From Streptomyces thermolilacinus SPC6 (GTDB lineage Bacteria; Actinomycetota; Actinomycetes; Streptomycetales; Streptomycetaceae), in NCBI RefSeq assembly GCF_000478605.2, contig NZ_ASHX02000001.1, positions 4,913,001 to 4,977,000 of the forward strand: 64,000 nucleotides of DNA. The letters run 5' to 3'. Of this stretch, positions 25,671-34,706 are shown one piece after another. The notes under the pieces were generated by a model. The model was not told where the DNA came from. It did not search any database and worked only from the letters and a program-made list of their open reading frames with translations. The number at the start of each line of letters is the position of its first letter. Position 1 is the first letter of the stretch. Made by a program: the position numbers and the translations under genes.

Positions 25671-26429
25671 GTGTCCGACCCGCAGCGCCCCCGTGCCTCC
25701 CTCCGTACCGCCGTCGTGTGGGACGTCCTGGAGGAGGCCCTCAACCGCAGGGTCGAAGCGACCGGCCGGAAAACGCTCGACGTCCTGGACACGGGCGGCG
25801 GCAGCGGCAACTTCGCGGTGCCCGTCGCCCGCCTCGGCCACCGCGTGACCGTGGTGGACCCCAGCCCCAACGCCCTGTTCGCGCTGGAGCGCCGCATCGC
25901 GGAGGCCGACGTCGCCGACCGCGTCCGCGGCGTCCAGGGGGACATCCACGACCTGTTCGACGTGGTGGAGCGCGGCGGCTTCGACGCGGTCCTCTGCCAC
26001 GGCGTGCTGGAGTACGTGGAGGACCCCGCCGAAGGCGTGCGCCACGCCGTGGAGGCGCTGCGGCCGGACGGTGTGCTGAGCCTGCTCGCCGCGGGCCTCG
26101 GCGGTGCCGTTCTGGCGCGGGCCCTCGCCGGTCACTTCAACCAGGCGCTCCGCGCCCTGACCGACCCGGCCGGCCGCTGGGGCGACGCCGACCCGGTGCC
26201 GCGCCGCTTCACCGCCGAGCAGCTCACCGAGACCGTCGAGGCGGCCGGTGTGGAGGTCGGCGCGGTGCACGGCGTACGGGTCTTCGCCGACCTGGTCCCC
26301 GGCGTGCTCGTGGACACGGAGCCGGGCGCGCTCGACGCCCTGAACCGGCTGGAAGCCGCCGCCGCCGAGCTGCCCGCGTTCCACTCGGTCGCCACGCAGT
26401 TGCACGTCCTGGGCCAAAAGCGCGGCTGA
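25671..26429 (+). CDS. Class I SAM-dependent methyltransferase
   Basis: 252 residues. SAM-binding motif I DVLDTGGGSGNFAVPVARLG, acidic loop VVDPSPNALFALERR and motif IV region FDAVLCHGVLEYVEDP are present, a pattern shared with tRNA- and small-molecule methylases of the CmoA/UbiE type. Substrate not determinable. GTG start with GAGGAGA upstream. Probably co-transcribed with the HEPN-like gene. Confidence 0.85.
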   Translation: MSDPQRPRASLRTAVVWDVLEEALNRRVEATGRKTLDVLDTGGGSGNFAVPVARLGHRVTVVDPSPNALFALERRIAEADVADRVRGVQGDIHDLFDVVERGGFDAVLCHGVLEYVEDPAEGVRHAVEALRPDGVLSLLAAGLGGAVLARALAGHFNQALRALTDPAGRWGDADPVPRRFTAEQLTETVEAAGVEVGAVHGVRVFADLVPGVLVDTEPGALDALNRLEAAAAELPAFHSVATQLHVLGQKRG

Positions 26430-26695
26430 CCCCGCGGACCGCCCTGAACAGCGCCTCAGCGGCAGATGGAGTACGCCACAGCCGCCCCGATCGCGCCAGG
26501 TTCCCCGTATGATCGAAGGACACCATCCGGCATGACGGTTCGGCCGACGGGGAATCAACGCCTCACCAGCCGAACCGGCATGGCGGCCCGATCGGCGAAT
26601 TGGCACTGAGGGCGGGTTTCACGGGGACGAATCCCTGCCTATCCTGAAAGGGCCGCATACCGGTCGCCCCCGCGACCGACGATGAGGAGGACTCC

Positions 26696-27088
26696 GTGCC
26701 GCTCTCGGAGCACGAGCAGCGAATGCTCGAGCAGATGGAGCGAGCGCTGTACGCCGAAGATCCCAAGTTCGCGACAGCGCTCGAGGGAAGCGGGCTGCGT
26801 ACGTACACCCGACGACGGGTCTACCAGGCGGTCGCTGGATTCCTGGTGGGTATCGCGCTCCTCATGGCCGGAATGGTCGCCCAGCAGATCTGGATCAGCG
26901 TGGTGGGGTTCCTCGTCATGCTCGGCTGTGCGGTCCTGGCCGTGACCGGCTGGCGCAAGGCCCCCAAGCCCGGGGAGCAGCCAGCTCCCGGAGCCGCGCC
27001 CCAGGGGCGGGCGAACCGGCAGCGCCGCTCCATGATGAACCGCATCGAGGAACGCTGGCAGCGCCGCCAGGACGAACAGGGCCACTGA
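26696..27088 (+). CDS. DUF3040 membrane protein
   Basis: 130 residues. The N-terminal amphipathic region MPLSEHEQRMLEQMERALYA is the hallmark of DUF3040. Two membrane segments follow at about 45-65 and 68-88, then a basic cytoplasmic tail. Small actinobacterial proteins of this kind are often encoded next to the dcw cluster. Role unknown. GTG start behind GAGGAGG. Followed by a very long hairpin terminator. Confidence 0.88.
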   Translation: MPLSEHEQRMLEQMERALYAEDPKFATALEGSGLRTYTRRRVYQAVAGFLVGIALLMAGMVAQQIWISVVGFLVMLGCAVLAVTGWRKAPKPGEQPAPGAAPQGRANRQRRSMMNRIEERWQRRQDEQGH

Positions 27089-27092
27089 CCTA

Positions 27093-27140
27093 ATGCCGAT
27101 GGAGGGGTGACCGCGGAAGCGGTCACCCCTCCATCGGCAT
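27093..27140 (+). terminator. 22-bp perfect hairpin with GGAA tetraloop
   Basis: Arms 27093-27114 and 27119-27140 are perfectly complementary over 22 bp and enclose a GNRA-type GGAA loop. It begins 5 bases after the DUF3040 stop. Confidence 0.9.
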
Positions 27141-27621
27141 GTACACCCACCGCCCTGAGCGACGGCACCCGAGCGCGCCACGGGCCCCGTGCTGCTGCGC
27201 GTCCTCCCTGCGGTGGCCGCTCCCGTACTGGGCAACCGCCTTGCGGACACGTCCGCCCCGTCGCGTGCCGGCCAGCCCATGCGGGGTCGTTGCCACGCGG
27301 GTCCGCTCTCCCCGCTGTGGGTCTCGCCCCGCGCCTGGCGGGTGCCCGGTCGAGCGCCTCGCGTACAGGTGGGCACCCTCCCGGGCGGGTACCCCGTTGT
27401 GCCCACCCGTTCCGCCTTGCGGAACGCCTGCCCACAACGAGGTGGGGCACCGCCCCAGGGAGCGGCCCGGCCCAGGGAGCGGCCCACCCAGGGAACTGTG
27501 CCGCCCCGCAGGGAACCGCACCGCCCCGCTGGGGTGCGCCGCCCGGAGAAGGTGGCCCAGGACCAGCCGCGGGCGCGCCGCCCAGGCAGGGCACGGGCCC
27601 AGGGGCCCCAGGCCCCGGGGG
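27141..27621. other. Long GC-rich intergenic region
   Basis: About 480 bases between DUF3040 and the end of the transglutaminase gene. The right half repeats words such as CCCAGGGAGCGGCC, and at 27395-27439 there is an interrupted inverted repeat. No supportable gene; open frames here are products of base composition. Confidence 0.55.
27395..27439. repeat. Interrupted inverted repeat, probable dispersed Streptomyces element
   Basis: CGTTGTG...CGTTCCGC (27395-27415) faces GCGGAACG...CACAACG (27419-27439). The outer 7 bp and inner 8 bp pair, while the middle 6 bp do not, and TGCCCAC occurs in both arms as a direct repeat. I recall near-identical hairpins between genes elsewhere in Streptomyces genomes, from memory and unverified here. 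Confidence 0.6.
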
Positions 27622-29979
27622 CTAGCCGCGCAGGCGGGGCGGGAGGCGCAGGAGGGTGCCGCAGCGGGCGGTGAACGCGGCGCGGCGGTGGGAGGCCGCC
27701 CAGGCGACGCGCGCCGCCGACCGGGGCGCCAGCAGCGCCCGCAACCGCGCACCGCGCCCCACAGCCGCCGCCAGCCCGGCCCGTACCGCACCGGCCTGTG
27801 CCGCCAGGCCCTCGGCGGCGCCCGGCACGCGCGCGTACAGGGCCTCCTCCACGGCGCCCGCGATCCGGTGCACCGCCTCGGCCGCCGCACCCTCCAGCCG
27901 GCCCTCCCGCACCAGCCGCTCCGCCGTCCGGCGCGGCGTCAGCGACTCGTCGGGCAGGACGCCCAGATCCCAGGCCGAGTCCACGACCTCGGCCCACACC
28001 GCCAGGGGCTCCCCGCCCCGCAGCCTCCGCGCCCGTACCCGCCGCCGCCACAGCATCGGCGTCAGCGGCAGCAGCACCACCGCCGCGCCCCCGGCCACCG
28101 CCAGCAGCACCGGACCGAGCGCCATCCCGGAGTCCGCGGGCGGCTCGGCGCCCTGCGGCGTCGTCCCCGCGCAGCCCTCGGGGCCCACCACCTGCGGGGC
28201 GCAGCTGTCCTGCGGCGACGGCTCCGCCGAGGGGGCCGCCGACGGGCGGGGCTCGGTCTCGTCCGCGCCCGGGTCACCGGCGTCAGGCGCGTCCGGCATC
28301 GCGTACTCCGGGATCGACCCCCGCGACGGCGTCGGCTCGAACCGGGTCCAGCCCACGCCCTCGAAGTACAGCTCCGGCCACGCGTGCGCGTCCTTGATGC
28401 TCACCGACACGGTGCCACCGGCCGACGGCGTGCCCGGCATGAAACCGACGGCGACCCGGGCCGGGATGTTCAGCGTGCGGGCCATGGCCGCCATCGCGAA
28501 GGAGAAGTGGACGCAGAAGCCCTCCCTGTCCTTCAGGAACCGGGAGATCGCGGTGACGCCCGTCCCGGACTCCACCTTCGTGTCGTACCGGAAGCCGCCC
28601 TGCGTGGCGAACCAGTCCTGGAGCCGCACCGCCCGCTCGTAGTCGTTCTTCGCTTCCGCCGTCACCTGGAGCGCCGTGGCCTTCACATCCCGCGGCAGCG
28701 AGTCCGGTACGCGCGTGTACTCCCGCAGCAGCGCGCCCGGCGCCGCCGGGGCGACCGCCAGCTGCTCGGGGGTCGGCCGGACCACGAGGCTGCTCACCGA
28801 GTACTGGACGCCGCCCGTCGTCTGCCCGTCGTCCCCGACGACCATCCGTCCGACCGGCTCGTACCGCCAGCGGCCCTCGACGTCCACGTCCGTCGCCGGG
28901 TACGGCATCGGCAGCCACTTCTGCTCGTACGAACCGGCCGCCGAGAAGTTCGTCGTGATCTCCGTCGTGCCGGTCCGCGGGCTCAGCCCGACCGGCGTGG
29001 GCAGCCGCTCCGGCACGTCCTCCACCCCCCGTACGGACGTGCGCCACGACGTGCCGTCGAACTGGTCCAGCGACACGAGCCGCAGGTACATCCCGGACAG
29101 GTCCGGCGCGTTCGTCCGGTACCGCAGCACCTCGCGGTCGGCGGGCTGCGTCAGGTTCTCCTTCAGCGACACGAGCGGGTTCACCGCCGAGATCGTGCCG
29201 CCCGCGCCCTCGCCGGTGGACGTGCCGCCCAGCAGGCCGTCACCCAGCGACGGCAGCACGCTTGGCACGACCACGGCGATGCCGAGCGCCAGCGCGCCGA
29301 TCCGCCGTCCGGTGCGCAGCGGCGCGGGCGCCGACCCGTCCGGCGTCCCGAACGCGGCCGGGCCGCCCGGCCGGGGCTTCGGGCCGCCGAACACGCGGCC
29401 CCACTGGGCCAGCCGGTCACGGCCCTCCGCCAGCAGCAGCCCCAGATATCCGGCCGCCGCCACCAGGAACCACAGCCAGCTCGCCCCGCCGCCGCCCGAC
29501 AGCCCGGCCGCGACCGAGTACAGCGCCAGCAGCGGAAGACCCGCCGGGGCCGCGCTGCGGAACGTCACCGCCAGCACGTCCACGGCGAGGCCGATCAGCA
29601 GCACCCCGCCGACCAGCATCAGCCGGATGCCGTCCGTCACCGGCGCGGGGGGCGCGTACTGACCCACGTCGTGCACGCCCGCCTCCAGCAGCGCGCCGAA
29701 CCGGCGGAACACGTCCGGCGACGGCAGCACCCCGGCCACCGCCTGCTCCCGCGCGAACAGCGCCGTCAGCAGGACCAGGCCCACCGCGACCTGCGAGGCC
29801 ACCGTCAGCGGGCGGGCCACCGGCACCCGCCGCGCCGCCGCTCCGACCCCGGCCACGACCGCCAGCGGCAACGCCGCCTGGAGTATCCAGCCGACCTCGC
29901 CGACCAGCGGCAGCAGCGAACACGCCGCCGCCACCGTCGCGATCAGGGCACACACCGTCAGGCGCCCGCCGCCGCTCAT
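27622..29979 (-). CDS. Transglutaminase-like membrane protein (TgpA/DUF3488 type)
   Basis: 785 residues. Several N-terminal membrane segments (DUF3488 part, first about 210 residues), then an extracellular transglutaminase-like core with the Cys motif REGFCVHFSFAMAAMART (about 485) and the His motif KDAHAWPELYF (about 530), then a Pro/Glu-rich stalk, another membrane segment and a C-terminal cytoplasmic DUF4129-like region. ATG overlaps the DUF58 stop by 4 bases. Third gene of a MoxR-DUF58-TgpA operon; the substrate is unknown. Confidence 0.9.
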   Translation of the reverse strand: MSGGGRLTVCALIATVAAACSLLPLVGEVGWILQAALPLAVVAGVGAAARRVPVARPLTVASQVAVGLVLLTALFAREQAVAGVLPSPDVFRRFGALLEAGVHDVGQYAPPAPVTDGIRLMLVGGVLLIGLAVDVLAVTFRSAAPAGLPLLALYSVAAGLSGGGGASWLWFLVAAAGYLGLLLAEGRDRLAQWGRVFGGPKPRPGGPAAFGTPDGSAPAPLRTGRRIGALALGIAVVVPSVLPSLGDGLLGGTSTGEGAGGTISAVNPLVSLKENLTQPADREVLRYRTNAPDLSGMYLRLVSLDQFDGTSWRTSVRGVEDVPERLPTPVGLSPRTGTTEITTNFSAAGSYEQKWLPMPYPATDVDVEGRWRYEPVGRMVVGDDGQTTGGVQYSVSSLVVRPTPEQLAVAPAAPGALLREYTRVPDSLPRDVKATALQVTAEAKNDYERAVRLQDWFATQGGFRYDTKVESGTGVTAISRFLKDREGFCVHFSFAMAAMARTLNIPARVAVGFMPGTPSAGGTVSVSIKDAHAWPELYFEGVGWTRFEPTPSRGSIPEYAMPDAPDAGDPGADETEPRPSAAPSAEPSPQDSCAPQVVGPEGCAGTTPQGAEPPADSGMALGPVLLAVAGGAAVVLLPLTPMLWRRRVRARRLRGGEPLAVWAEVVDSAWDLGVLPDESLTPRRTAERLVREGRLEGAAAEAVHRIAGAVEEALYARVPGAAEGLAAQAGAVRAGLAAAVGRGARLRALLAPRSAARVAWAASHRRAAFTARCGTLLRLPPRLRG

Positions 29980-31391
29980 GACCAACCCCCAGAGAAGCCC
30001 GTCGTACCACCGCCGGCGACCGCGCCCACGCCGCGCGTGGCGTGCCGCCACAGCGCGGCGAGCGAGTCGCCCGGCCGCACCGGCACCGCCGCCCAGCCCG
30101 CCTCCTGAAGGAGCCGCACCGCGTCCGCCACCCCACCAGAACCGCCAGCACCAGCAGAGCCACCGGCCACACCAGCACCAGCAAGCCCACCAGCATCAGC
30201 AGACCCACCGGCCCCATCACCCCCGACGTCCCGGACGAACGCGACCGCCGTACCGCTGCGCCGCCGCATCCGGCACGCCAGCTCCGCCTGCGCCTCGTCC
30301 AGATCGCCGAAGAACGCGATCAGCAGCCCCTCGCTCCCGGCCGCGCGCAGCACGTCGTGCGCCCGCCCGAGACCGGCCTCCTCGGAGTGGTCCACCACCG
30401 CGAGCGCGTCCATCATCAGGCCCGCCGTGTCCGCCGCCTCGTGTCCCGGCGCGACATACCCGTCCCCGCCGTCGCCGGTCAGCGTGTCCCCGGTGTCCGT
30501 CAGCAGCCGCACCGCGTAGCCGCGCTCCAGCATGTGGGTCACCGCCGACGCGGCGCCCGACACGGCCCACTCGAACGACGAGTCCGGCCCGCCGCTCTCG
30601 TACGCCTCCGCGCGCGTGTCCAGCAGCACCGTGCAGCGGGCCTGCTGCGGCTGCTCCTCGCGCCGCACCATCAGCTCGCCGTACCGGGCCGTGGAACGCC
30701 AGTGCACCCGGCGCAGGTCGTCGCCGTACCGGTACTCGCGCGGGATGATGTCGTCCTCGCCGACCTGAGCCAGCGAGTGGTGCCGCCCCTCGCCGTACCC
30801 GGGCGCCTCACCGGCAAGCCGGACGGCCGGCAGCGGTTCCGTACGCGGGACGACGGTCAGCAGGTCGTACGCGCTGAACGAACGCGTCAGCTCGCACATC
30901 CCGAACGGGTCGCTCAGCCGCAGCTGGAGCGGGCCCAGCGGATACCGCCCGCGCAGGTCGGAGCGGACCCGGTACGACACCTCCCGCTTGCCGCCCGGCT
31001 CCACCCGGTCCAGGACGAACCGGGGCCGCGGCCCCAGCACGTACGGCACGTGGTCCTGGAGCATCAGCAGCCCGGTCGGCAGCCGCGACACGTTGTCCAT
31101 CCGCAGCCGCACCCGCGCCTCCGCGCCCGCGGCCACCCGCTGCGGGGACAGCCTGCGGCTCGCCGTGACCCGGTAGCGGGTGCGGTGCAGCACCGTCACA
31201 CACACCAGCGGCAGTGCCGCCAGCAGCAGACCCACGCGCAGCAGGTCCGGCTGGCCGAGCACGTACGCGCACACGGCCGCCGCCAGCCCGGCCGCCAGGA
31301 ACGACCGGCCGCGCGTGGTCAGCCCGCCGAAAGCGCCCCACAGGCCGCCTCGGACCGCGCCGTCCGGGCCGGCGGGACGCGCGGCCGTCAT
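29976..31391 (-). CDS. DUF58 (von Willebrand A-like) protein
   Basis: 471 residues from the ATG at 31391; a GTG one codon earlier (31394) is equally possible, and either overlaps the moxR stop. Two short membrane segments lie at about 25-65, followed by a beta-rich part and the DUF58 core with DDIIPREYRYGDDLRRVHWR, a typical motif. The region near the C-terminus is a Gly/Ala/Ser repeat (about 400-430). MoxR ATPase and DUF58 proteins work as a pair like a metal-chelatase AAA/vWA complex. Confidence 0.9.
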   Translation of the reverse strand: MTAARPAGPDGAVRGGLWGAFGGLTTRGRSFLAAGLAAAVCAYVLGQPDLLRVGLLLAALPLVCVTVLHRTRYRVTASRRLSPQRVAAGAEARVRLRMDNVSRLPTGLLMLQDHVPYVLGPRPRFVLDRVEPGGKREVSYRVRSDLRGRYPLGPLQLRLSDPFGMCELTRSFSAYDLLTVVPRTEPLPAVRLAGEAPGYGEGRHHSLAQVGEDDIIPREYRYGDDLRRVHWRSTARYGELMVRREEQPQQARCTVLLDTRAEAYESGGPDSSFEWAVSGAASAVTHMLERGYAVRLLTDTGDTLTGDGGDGYVAPGHEAADTAGLMMDALAVVDHSEEAGLGRAHDVLRAAGSEGLLIAFFGDLDEAQAELACRMRRRSGTAVAFVRDVGGDGAGGSADAGGLAGAGVAGGSAGAGGSGGVADAVRLLQEAGWAAVPVRPGDSLAALWRHATRGVGAVAGGGTTGFSGGWS

Positions 31392-32416
31392 CACAGCCGC
31401 CGCAGGCCGGGCCGCTGGGCGAGGAACGCCTCACCGGCGGGCTGCTGCTGGGCCACCGCGGGCACGGGCGTCCGCTGGAGGATGTCCACGACGACCTGCT
31501 CGGCGGTCCGCCGGTTCAGCTGGGCCTGCGCGGTGGGCAGCAGCCGGTGCGCCAGGACGGGCACGGCCAGCGCCTGCACGTCGTCCGGCAGCGCGTACTC
31601 GCGGCCGGCCAGCGCCGCGGCGGCCTTCGCGGCCCGCAGCAGATGCAGCGTCGCGCGCGGCGACGCGCCGAGCCGCAGGTCGGGGTGAGTACGGGTGGCG
31701 CCGACCAGGTCCACGGCGTACCGGCGGACCGAGTCGGCGACGTGGATGCCGCGCACCGCGTCGATCAGCTTCACGATGTCGTGGGCGTGCGCCACCGGCT
31801 GGAGGTCGTCCAGCGGGGAGAGACCGCCGTGCGTGTCGAGCATCCGCAGCTCGGCCTCGGGGCTCGGGTAGCCGATCGAGACGCGCGCCATGAAGCGGTC
31901 CCGCTGGGCCTCGGGGAGCGGATACGTTCCTTCCATCTCCACCGGGTTCTGCGTGGCCACCACCATGAACGGGCTCGGCAGCTCGTACGACTGCCCGTCC
32001 ACGGTGACCTGGCGCTCCTCCAGCGACTCCAGCAGCGCCGACTGGGTCTTGGGCGAGGCGCGGTTGATCTCGTCGCCGATCACGATCTGCGAGAAGATCG
32101 CGCCCGGCTTGAACTCGAACTCGCGCCGCTGCTGGTCGTACACCGACACGCCCGTGATGTCGGAAGGCAGCAGGTCGGGCGTGAACTGGATGCGCCGCAC
32201 CGAGCAGTCGATGGACCGCGCCAGCGCCTTCGCCAGCATCGTCTTGCCGACACCGGGGACATCCTCGATCAGGAGGTGTCCCTCGGCCAGCAGCACGGTC
32301 AGCGAGAGCCGTACGACCTCGGGCTTGCCCTCGATCACACCCTCCACCGACCGGCGGACGCGCTCCGCTGTGGTGGTCAGATCAGTGAGGCTCGCTCGAT
32401 CGTCATAGGTCGTCAC
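31391..32416 (-). CDS. MoxR-family AAA ATPase
   Basis: 341 residues. Walker A GVGKTMLAKALA, Walker B GDEINRA, sensor 1 VVATQNPVEMEGTYPLPEAQ and the arginine-bearing DRF segment are all present. A chaperone-like ATPase that remodels partner vWA proteins, here the downstream DUF58 product. GTG start. First gene of the operon. Confidence 0.93.
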   Translation of the reverse strand: MTTYDDRASLTDLTTTAERVRRSVEGVIEGKPEVVRLSLTVLLAEGHLLIEDVPGVGKTMLAKALARSIDCSVRRIQFTPDLLPSDITGVSVYDQQRREFEFKPGAIFSQIVIGDEINRASPKTQSALLESLEERQVTVDGQSYELPSPFMVVATQNPVEMEGTYPLPEAQRDRFMARVSIGYPSPEAELRMLDTHGGLSPLDDLQPVAHAHDIVKLIDAVRGIHVADSVRRYAVDLVGATRTHPDLRLGASPRATLHLLRAAKAAAALAGREYALPDDVQALAVPVLAHRLLPTAQAQLNRRTAEQVVVDILQRTPVPAVAQQQPAGEAFLAQRPGLRRL

Positions 32417-32770
32417 CGGCCCTCCTCGGCCCTTTCGATCATGGGCCGGTGCGATGAAAAGACATCACGGCCCACCCAGAGATACGGACACCGCCCGCGG
32501 AGCGTTTCCTGCGGTCCGGAAGGGTGTCACCCCGCATTCTTGTTGCCGTGCGGCGCGGTGTCACTCGGCTGCGGACAACCGCGGGCGATATGTCAGGGCT
32601 TCAGTGGTTCGGTCCGGCACTCCGGGGCCGTCGGCCCCGCCGGACGAGCCACCGGCGACGCCCGGCGGTGACCGGCGGCCACCCCGGGCGGACCCTCCGG
32701 CGAGCCGGACCCGGGCGCCGCCCGGTCGGGGCGCCCCGGTCCGGCATGCCCGCGTCCGCGGGCAGCCCGG
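32417..32770. other. Intergenic region upstream of moxR
   Basis: 354 bases between the moxR start and the carbonic anhydrase stop, both on the minus strand. It must hold the moxR operon promoter, but I could not fix it. The left half is only moderately GC-rich; the half next to carbonic anhydrase is CCGG/GCCG-rich low complexity. No gene supported. Confidence 0.4.
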
Positions 32771-33304
32771 TCAGGCCGGGTCGATCTCCCGCAGCAGACC
32801 GGTCGTCACGTCGAAGACGAAGCCCCGCACATCGTCGGTGTGCTGGAGGAACGGCGAGGTCCGCACCCGCTGCATCGACTGCCGCACGTCCTGGTCCACG
32901 TCCCGGAACGCCTCCACCGCCCAGGTCGGACGCTGCCCGACCTCCTGCTCCAGCTCGTCACGGAAGCCCTCGGTGATCTTCTCCAGGCCGCACCCCGTGT
33001 GGTGCACGAGCACGACGCTGCGCGTGCCGAGGGCGCGCTGGCTGATGGTGAGCGAGCGGATCACGTCGTCCGTGACCACGCCGCCCGCGTTACGGATCGT
33101 GTGGCAGTCGCCCAGGTTCAGGCCGAGGGCCGCGTGGAGGTCGAGACGGGCGTCCATGCAGGCGACGACTGCCACCTTGAGCACGGGCCGCGCGTCCATG
33201 CCGGGGTCGGTGAACTGCTCGGCGTAACGGCGGTTCGCCTCGACGAGGCGGTCGGTGACCGTCCCGTCCTGGACGTTGGTGGGGAGATGCGCGGAAGTCG
33301 ACAT
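32771..33304 (-). CDS. Beta-class carbonic anhydrase
   Basis: 177 residues. Zinc ligands Cys49, His102 and Cys105 (VACMDARLD and VHHTGCG), with the Asp51-Arg53 dyad intact, as in active beta enzymes. Interconverts CO2 and bicarbonate in the cytoplasm. The ATG at 33304 was chosen because the preceding frame does not resemble the family. Divergent from the dcw cluster. Confidence 0.92.
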   Translation of the reverse strand: MSTSAHLPTNVQDGTVTDRLVEANRRYAEQFTDPGMDARPVLKVAVVACMDARLDLHAALGLNLGDCHTIRNAGGVVTDDVIRSLTISQRALGTRSVVLVHHTGCGLEKITEGFRDELEQEVGQRPTWAVEAFRDVDQDVRQSMQRVRTSPFLQHTDDVRGFVFDVTTGLLREIDPA

Positions 33305-33480
33305 GGATACGACGTTAATGGTCACGGCTCGGCGGGGCCCGTCGTGAGTGCGGACAAAGAACGTCAATGAGGCGTGGTGTGAGGTAACCCACAGGGCGGA
33401 TGCGTTCTCCACCCGAAGGGGTGATCTGTCCAGGTTGATCCCGTCGGTGAGTCCCCCGGACGACGCGCTCGGCCGGTTGA

Positions 33481-33508
33481 TTGACCGCACGGGGGAGTGG
33501 ACTAGAGT
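33481..33508 (+). promoter_or_regulatory. Probable main promoter of the dcw cluster
   Basis: TTGACC (33481-33486) and TAGAGT (33503-33508) are spaced 16 bp, a good sigma-70-type (HrdB-like) match and the best in the 373-base gap before rsmH. It implies a 5' leader of about 160 bases. No mraZ gene is present in this gap, unlike in mycobacteria and many other bacteria. Confidence 0.6.
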
Positions 33509-33677
33509 GGCGCGAGTTCACGGAGACAATGAGCGAATTCCGAGCGATTTCCGCAGTTTCTCCTCCGCGTGTGCGGTGGCATGTACGGCTCGGCGCCTCC
33601 GCTCGCCGGTCGGCCGACGCCCTCTCCGGCGCCGGTGGCCCGGTGGTACGTACGCCGCGCCGGACCTGAGAGGGCAG

Positions 33678-34706
33678 ATGACAGGGCGCGATGGGGGTGC
33701 CGCCGGTACGGACCCGGTGGAGCTCCCCGACAAGGACGGCGGCGGACGGCCGGACGGCAACACCCGGCACGTACCCGTGATGCTCCGGCGGTGCCTGGAC
33801 CTGCTCGCCCCCGCGCTGGAGCGGCCCGGCGCGGTCGTCGTGGACTGCACCCTCGGCCTCGGCGGCCACAGCGAGGCGCTGCTCACCCGGTTCCCCGAGG
33901 CGCGGCTCGTCGCCCTGGACCGTGACACCGAGGCGCTGCGCCTCTCCGGTGAGCGGCTGGCCCGGTTCGGCGAGCGCGCGACGCTCGTCCACGCCGTGTA
34001 CGACGAGCTGCCCGAGGTGCTCGACCGGCTCGGCGTCCCGCGCGTGCAGGGCGTCCTGTTCGACCTCGGCGTCTCCTCCATGCAGCTCGACGAGGCCGAC
34101 CGCGGCTTCGCCTACGCCCAGGACGCGCCGCTCGACATGCGCATGGACCAGACGACCGACGTCAGCGCCGCCGAGGTCCTCAACACGTACCCGCCCGGCG
34201 AACTGGTCCGCATCCTGCGCGCGTACGGCGAGGAGAAGCAGGCCAAGCGGATCGTCGCCGCCATCGTGCGGGAGCGCGAGAAGGAGCCGTTCACGCGCAG
34301 CGCCCGGCTGGTCGAGCTGATCCGCGACGCCCTGCCGCAGGCCGCCAAGCGCACCGGCGGCAACCCGGCCAAGCGGACGTTCCAGGCCCTGCGCATCGAG
34401 GTCAACGGCGAGCTGTCCGTACTGGAGCGGGCGATCCCGGCGGCGGTGAAGGCCCTCGCGGTCGGCGGGCGCATCGCCGTCCTGTCGTACCACTCGCTGG
34501 AGGACCGCCTGGTCAAGCAGGTGTTCGCGGCGGGCGCCGCCACCACGGCCCCGCCCGGCCTGCCGGTCGTGCCCGAGCGGTACCAGCCGCGGCTCAAGCT
34601 CCTGACGCGGGGCGCCGAACTACCCACCGAGGAGGAGGTCGCCGAGAACCGCAGGGCCGCGCCGGCCCGGCTGCGCGGCGCGGAACGGATCAGGGAGGAC
34701 GTGTGA
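33678..34706 (+). CDS. rsmH: 16S rRNA (cytosine1402-N4)-methyltransferase
   Basis: 342 residues (MraW). Methylates C1402 in the ribosomal P site. Motifs HVPVMLRRCLDLL, DCTLGLGGHSEALL, LDRDTEAL, FDLGVSSMQLD, RGFAYAQDAPLDMRMD, QALRIEVNGEL and SYHSLEDR are all standard. The ATG at 33678 follows AGAGGGC; the frame is open upstream but unlike the family. First gene of the dcw cluster; its stop overlaps the ftsL GTG by 4 bases. Confidence 0.95.
   Translation: MTGRDGGAAGTDPVELPDKDGGGRPDGNTRHVPVMLRRCLDLLAPALERPGAVVVDCTLGLGGHSEALLTRFPEARLVALDRDTEALRLSGERLARFGERATLVHAVYDELPEVLDRLGVPRVQGVLFDLGVSSMQLDEADRGFAYAQDAPLDMRMDQTTDVSAAEVLNTYPPGELVRILRAYGEEKQAKRIVAAIVREREKEPFTRSARLVELIRDALPQAAKRTGGNPAKRTFQALRIEVNGELSVLERAIPAAVKALAVGGRIAVLSYHSLEDRLVKQVFAAGAATTAPPGLPVVPERYQPRLKLLTRGAELPTEEEVAENRRAAPARLRGAERIREDV

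Noticed and set aside
26430..26695. Riboswitch or small RNA upstream of DUF3040
   Set aside because: No conserved riboswitch strings or strong hairpins were seen in these 265 bases.
27189..27674. 161-codon frame in the 27.1-27.6 kb gap
   Set aside because: Starts inside low-complexity GC-rich repeats, has no ribosome binding site and runs into the next gene.
27139..30108. 989-codon open frame opposite the transglutaminase gene
   Set aside because: Shadow of the real gene; Arg/Pro/His composition typical of the antisense frame.
32454..33227. Possible gene in the moxR to carbonic anhydrase gap
   Set aside because: Overlaps carbonic anhydrase antisense; composition and lack of motifs do not support it.
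33348..33677. N-terminal extension of RsmH, or an mraZ gene, before 33678
   Set aside because: The 110 upstream codons do not resemble either family, and the promoter and ribosome binding site fit the ATG at 33678.
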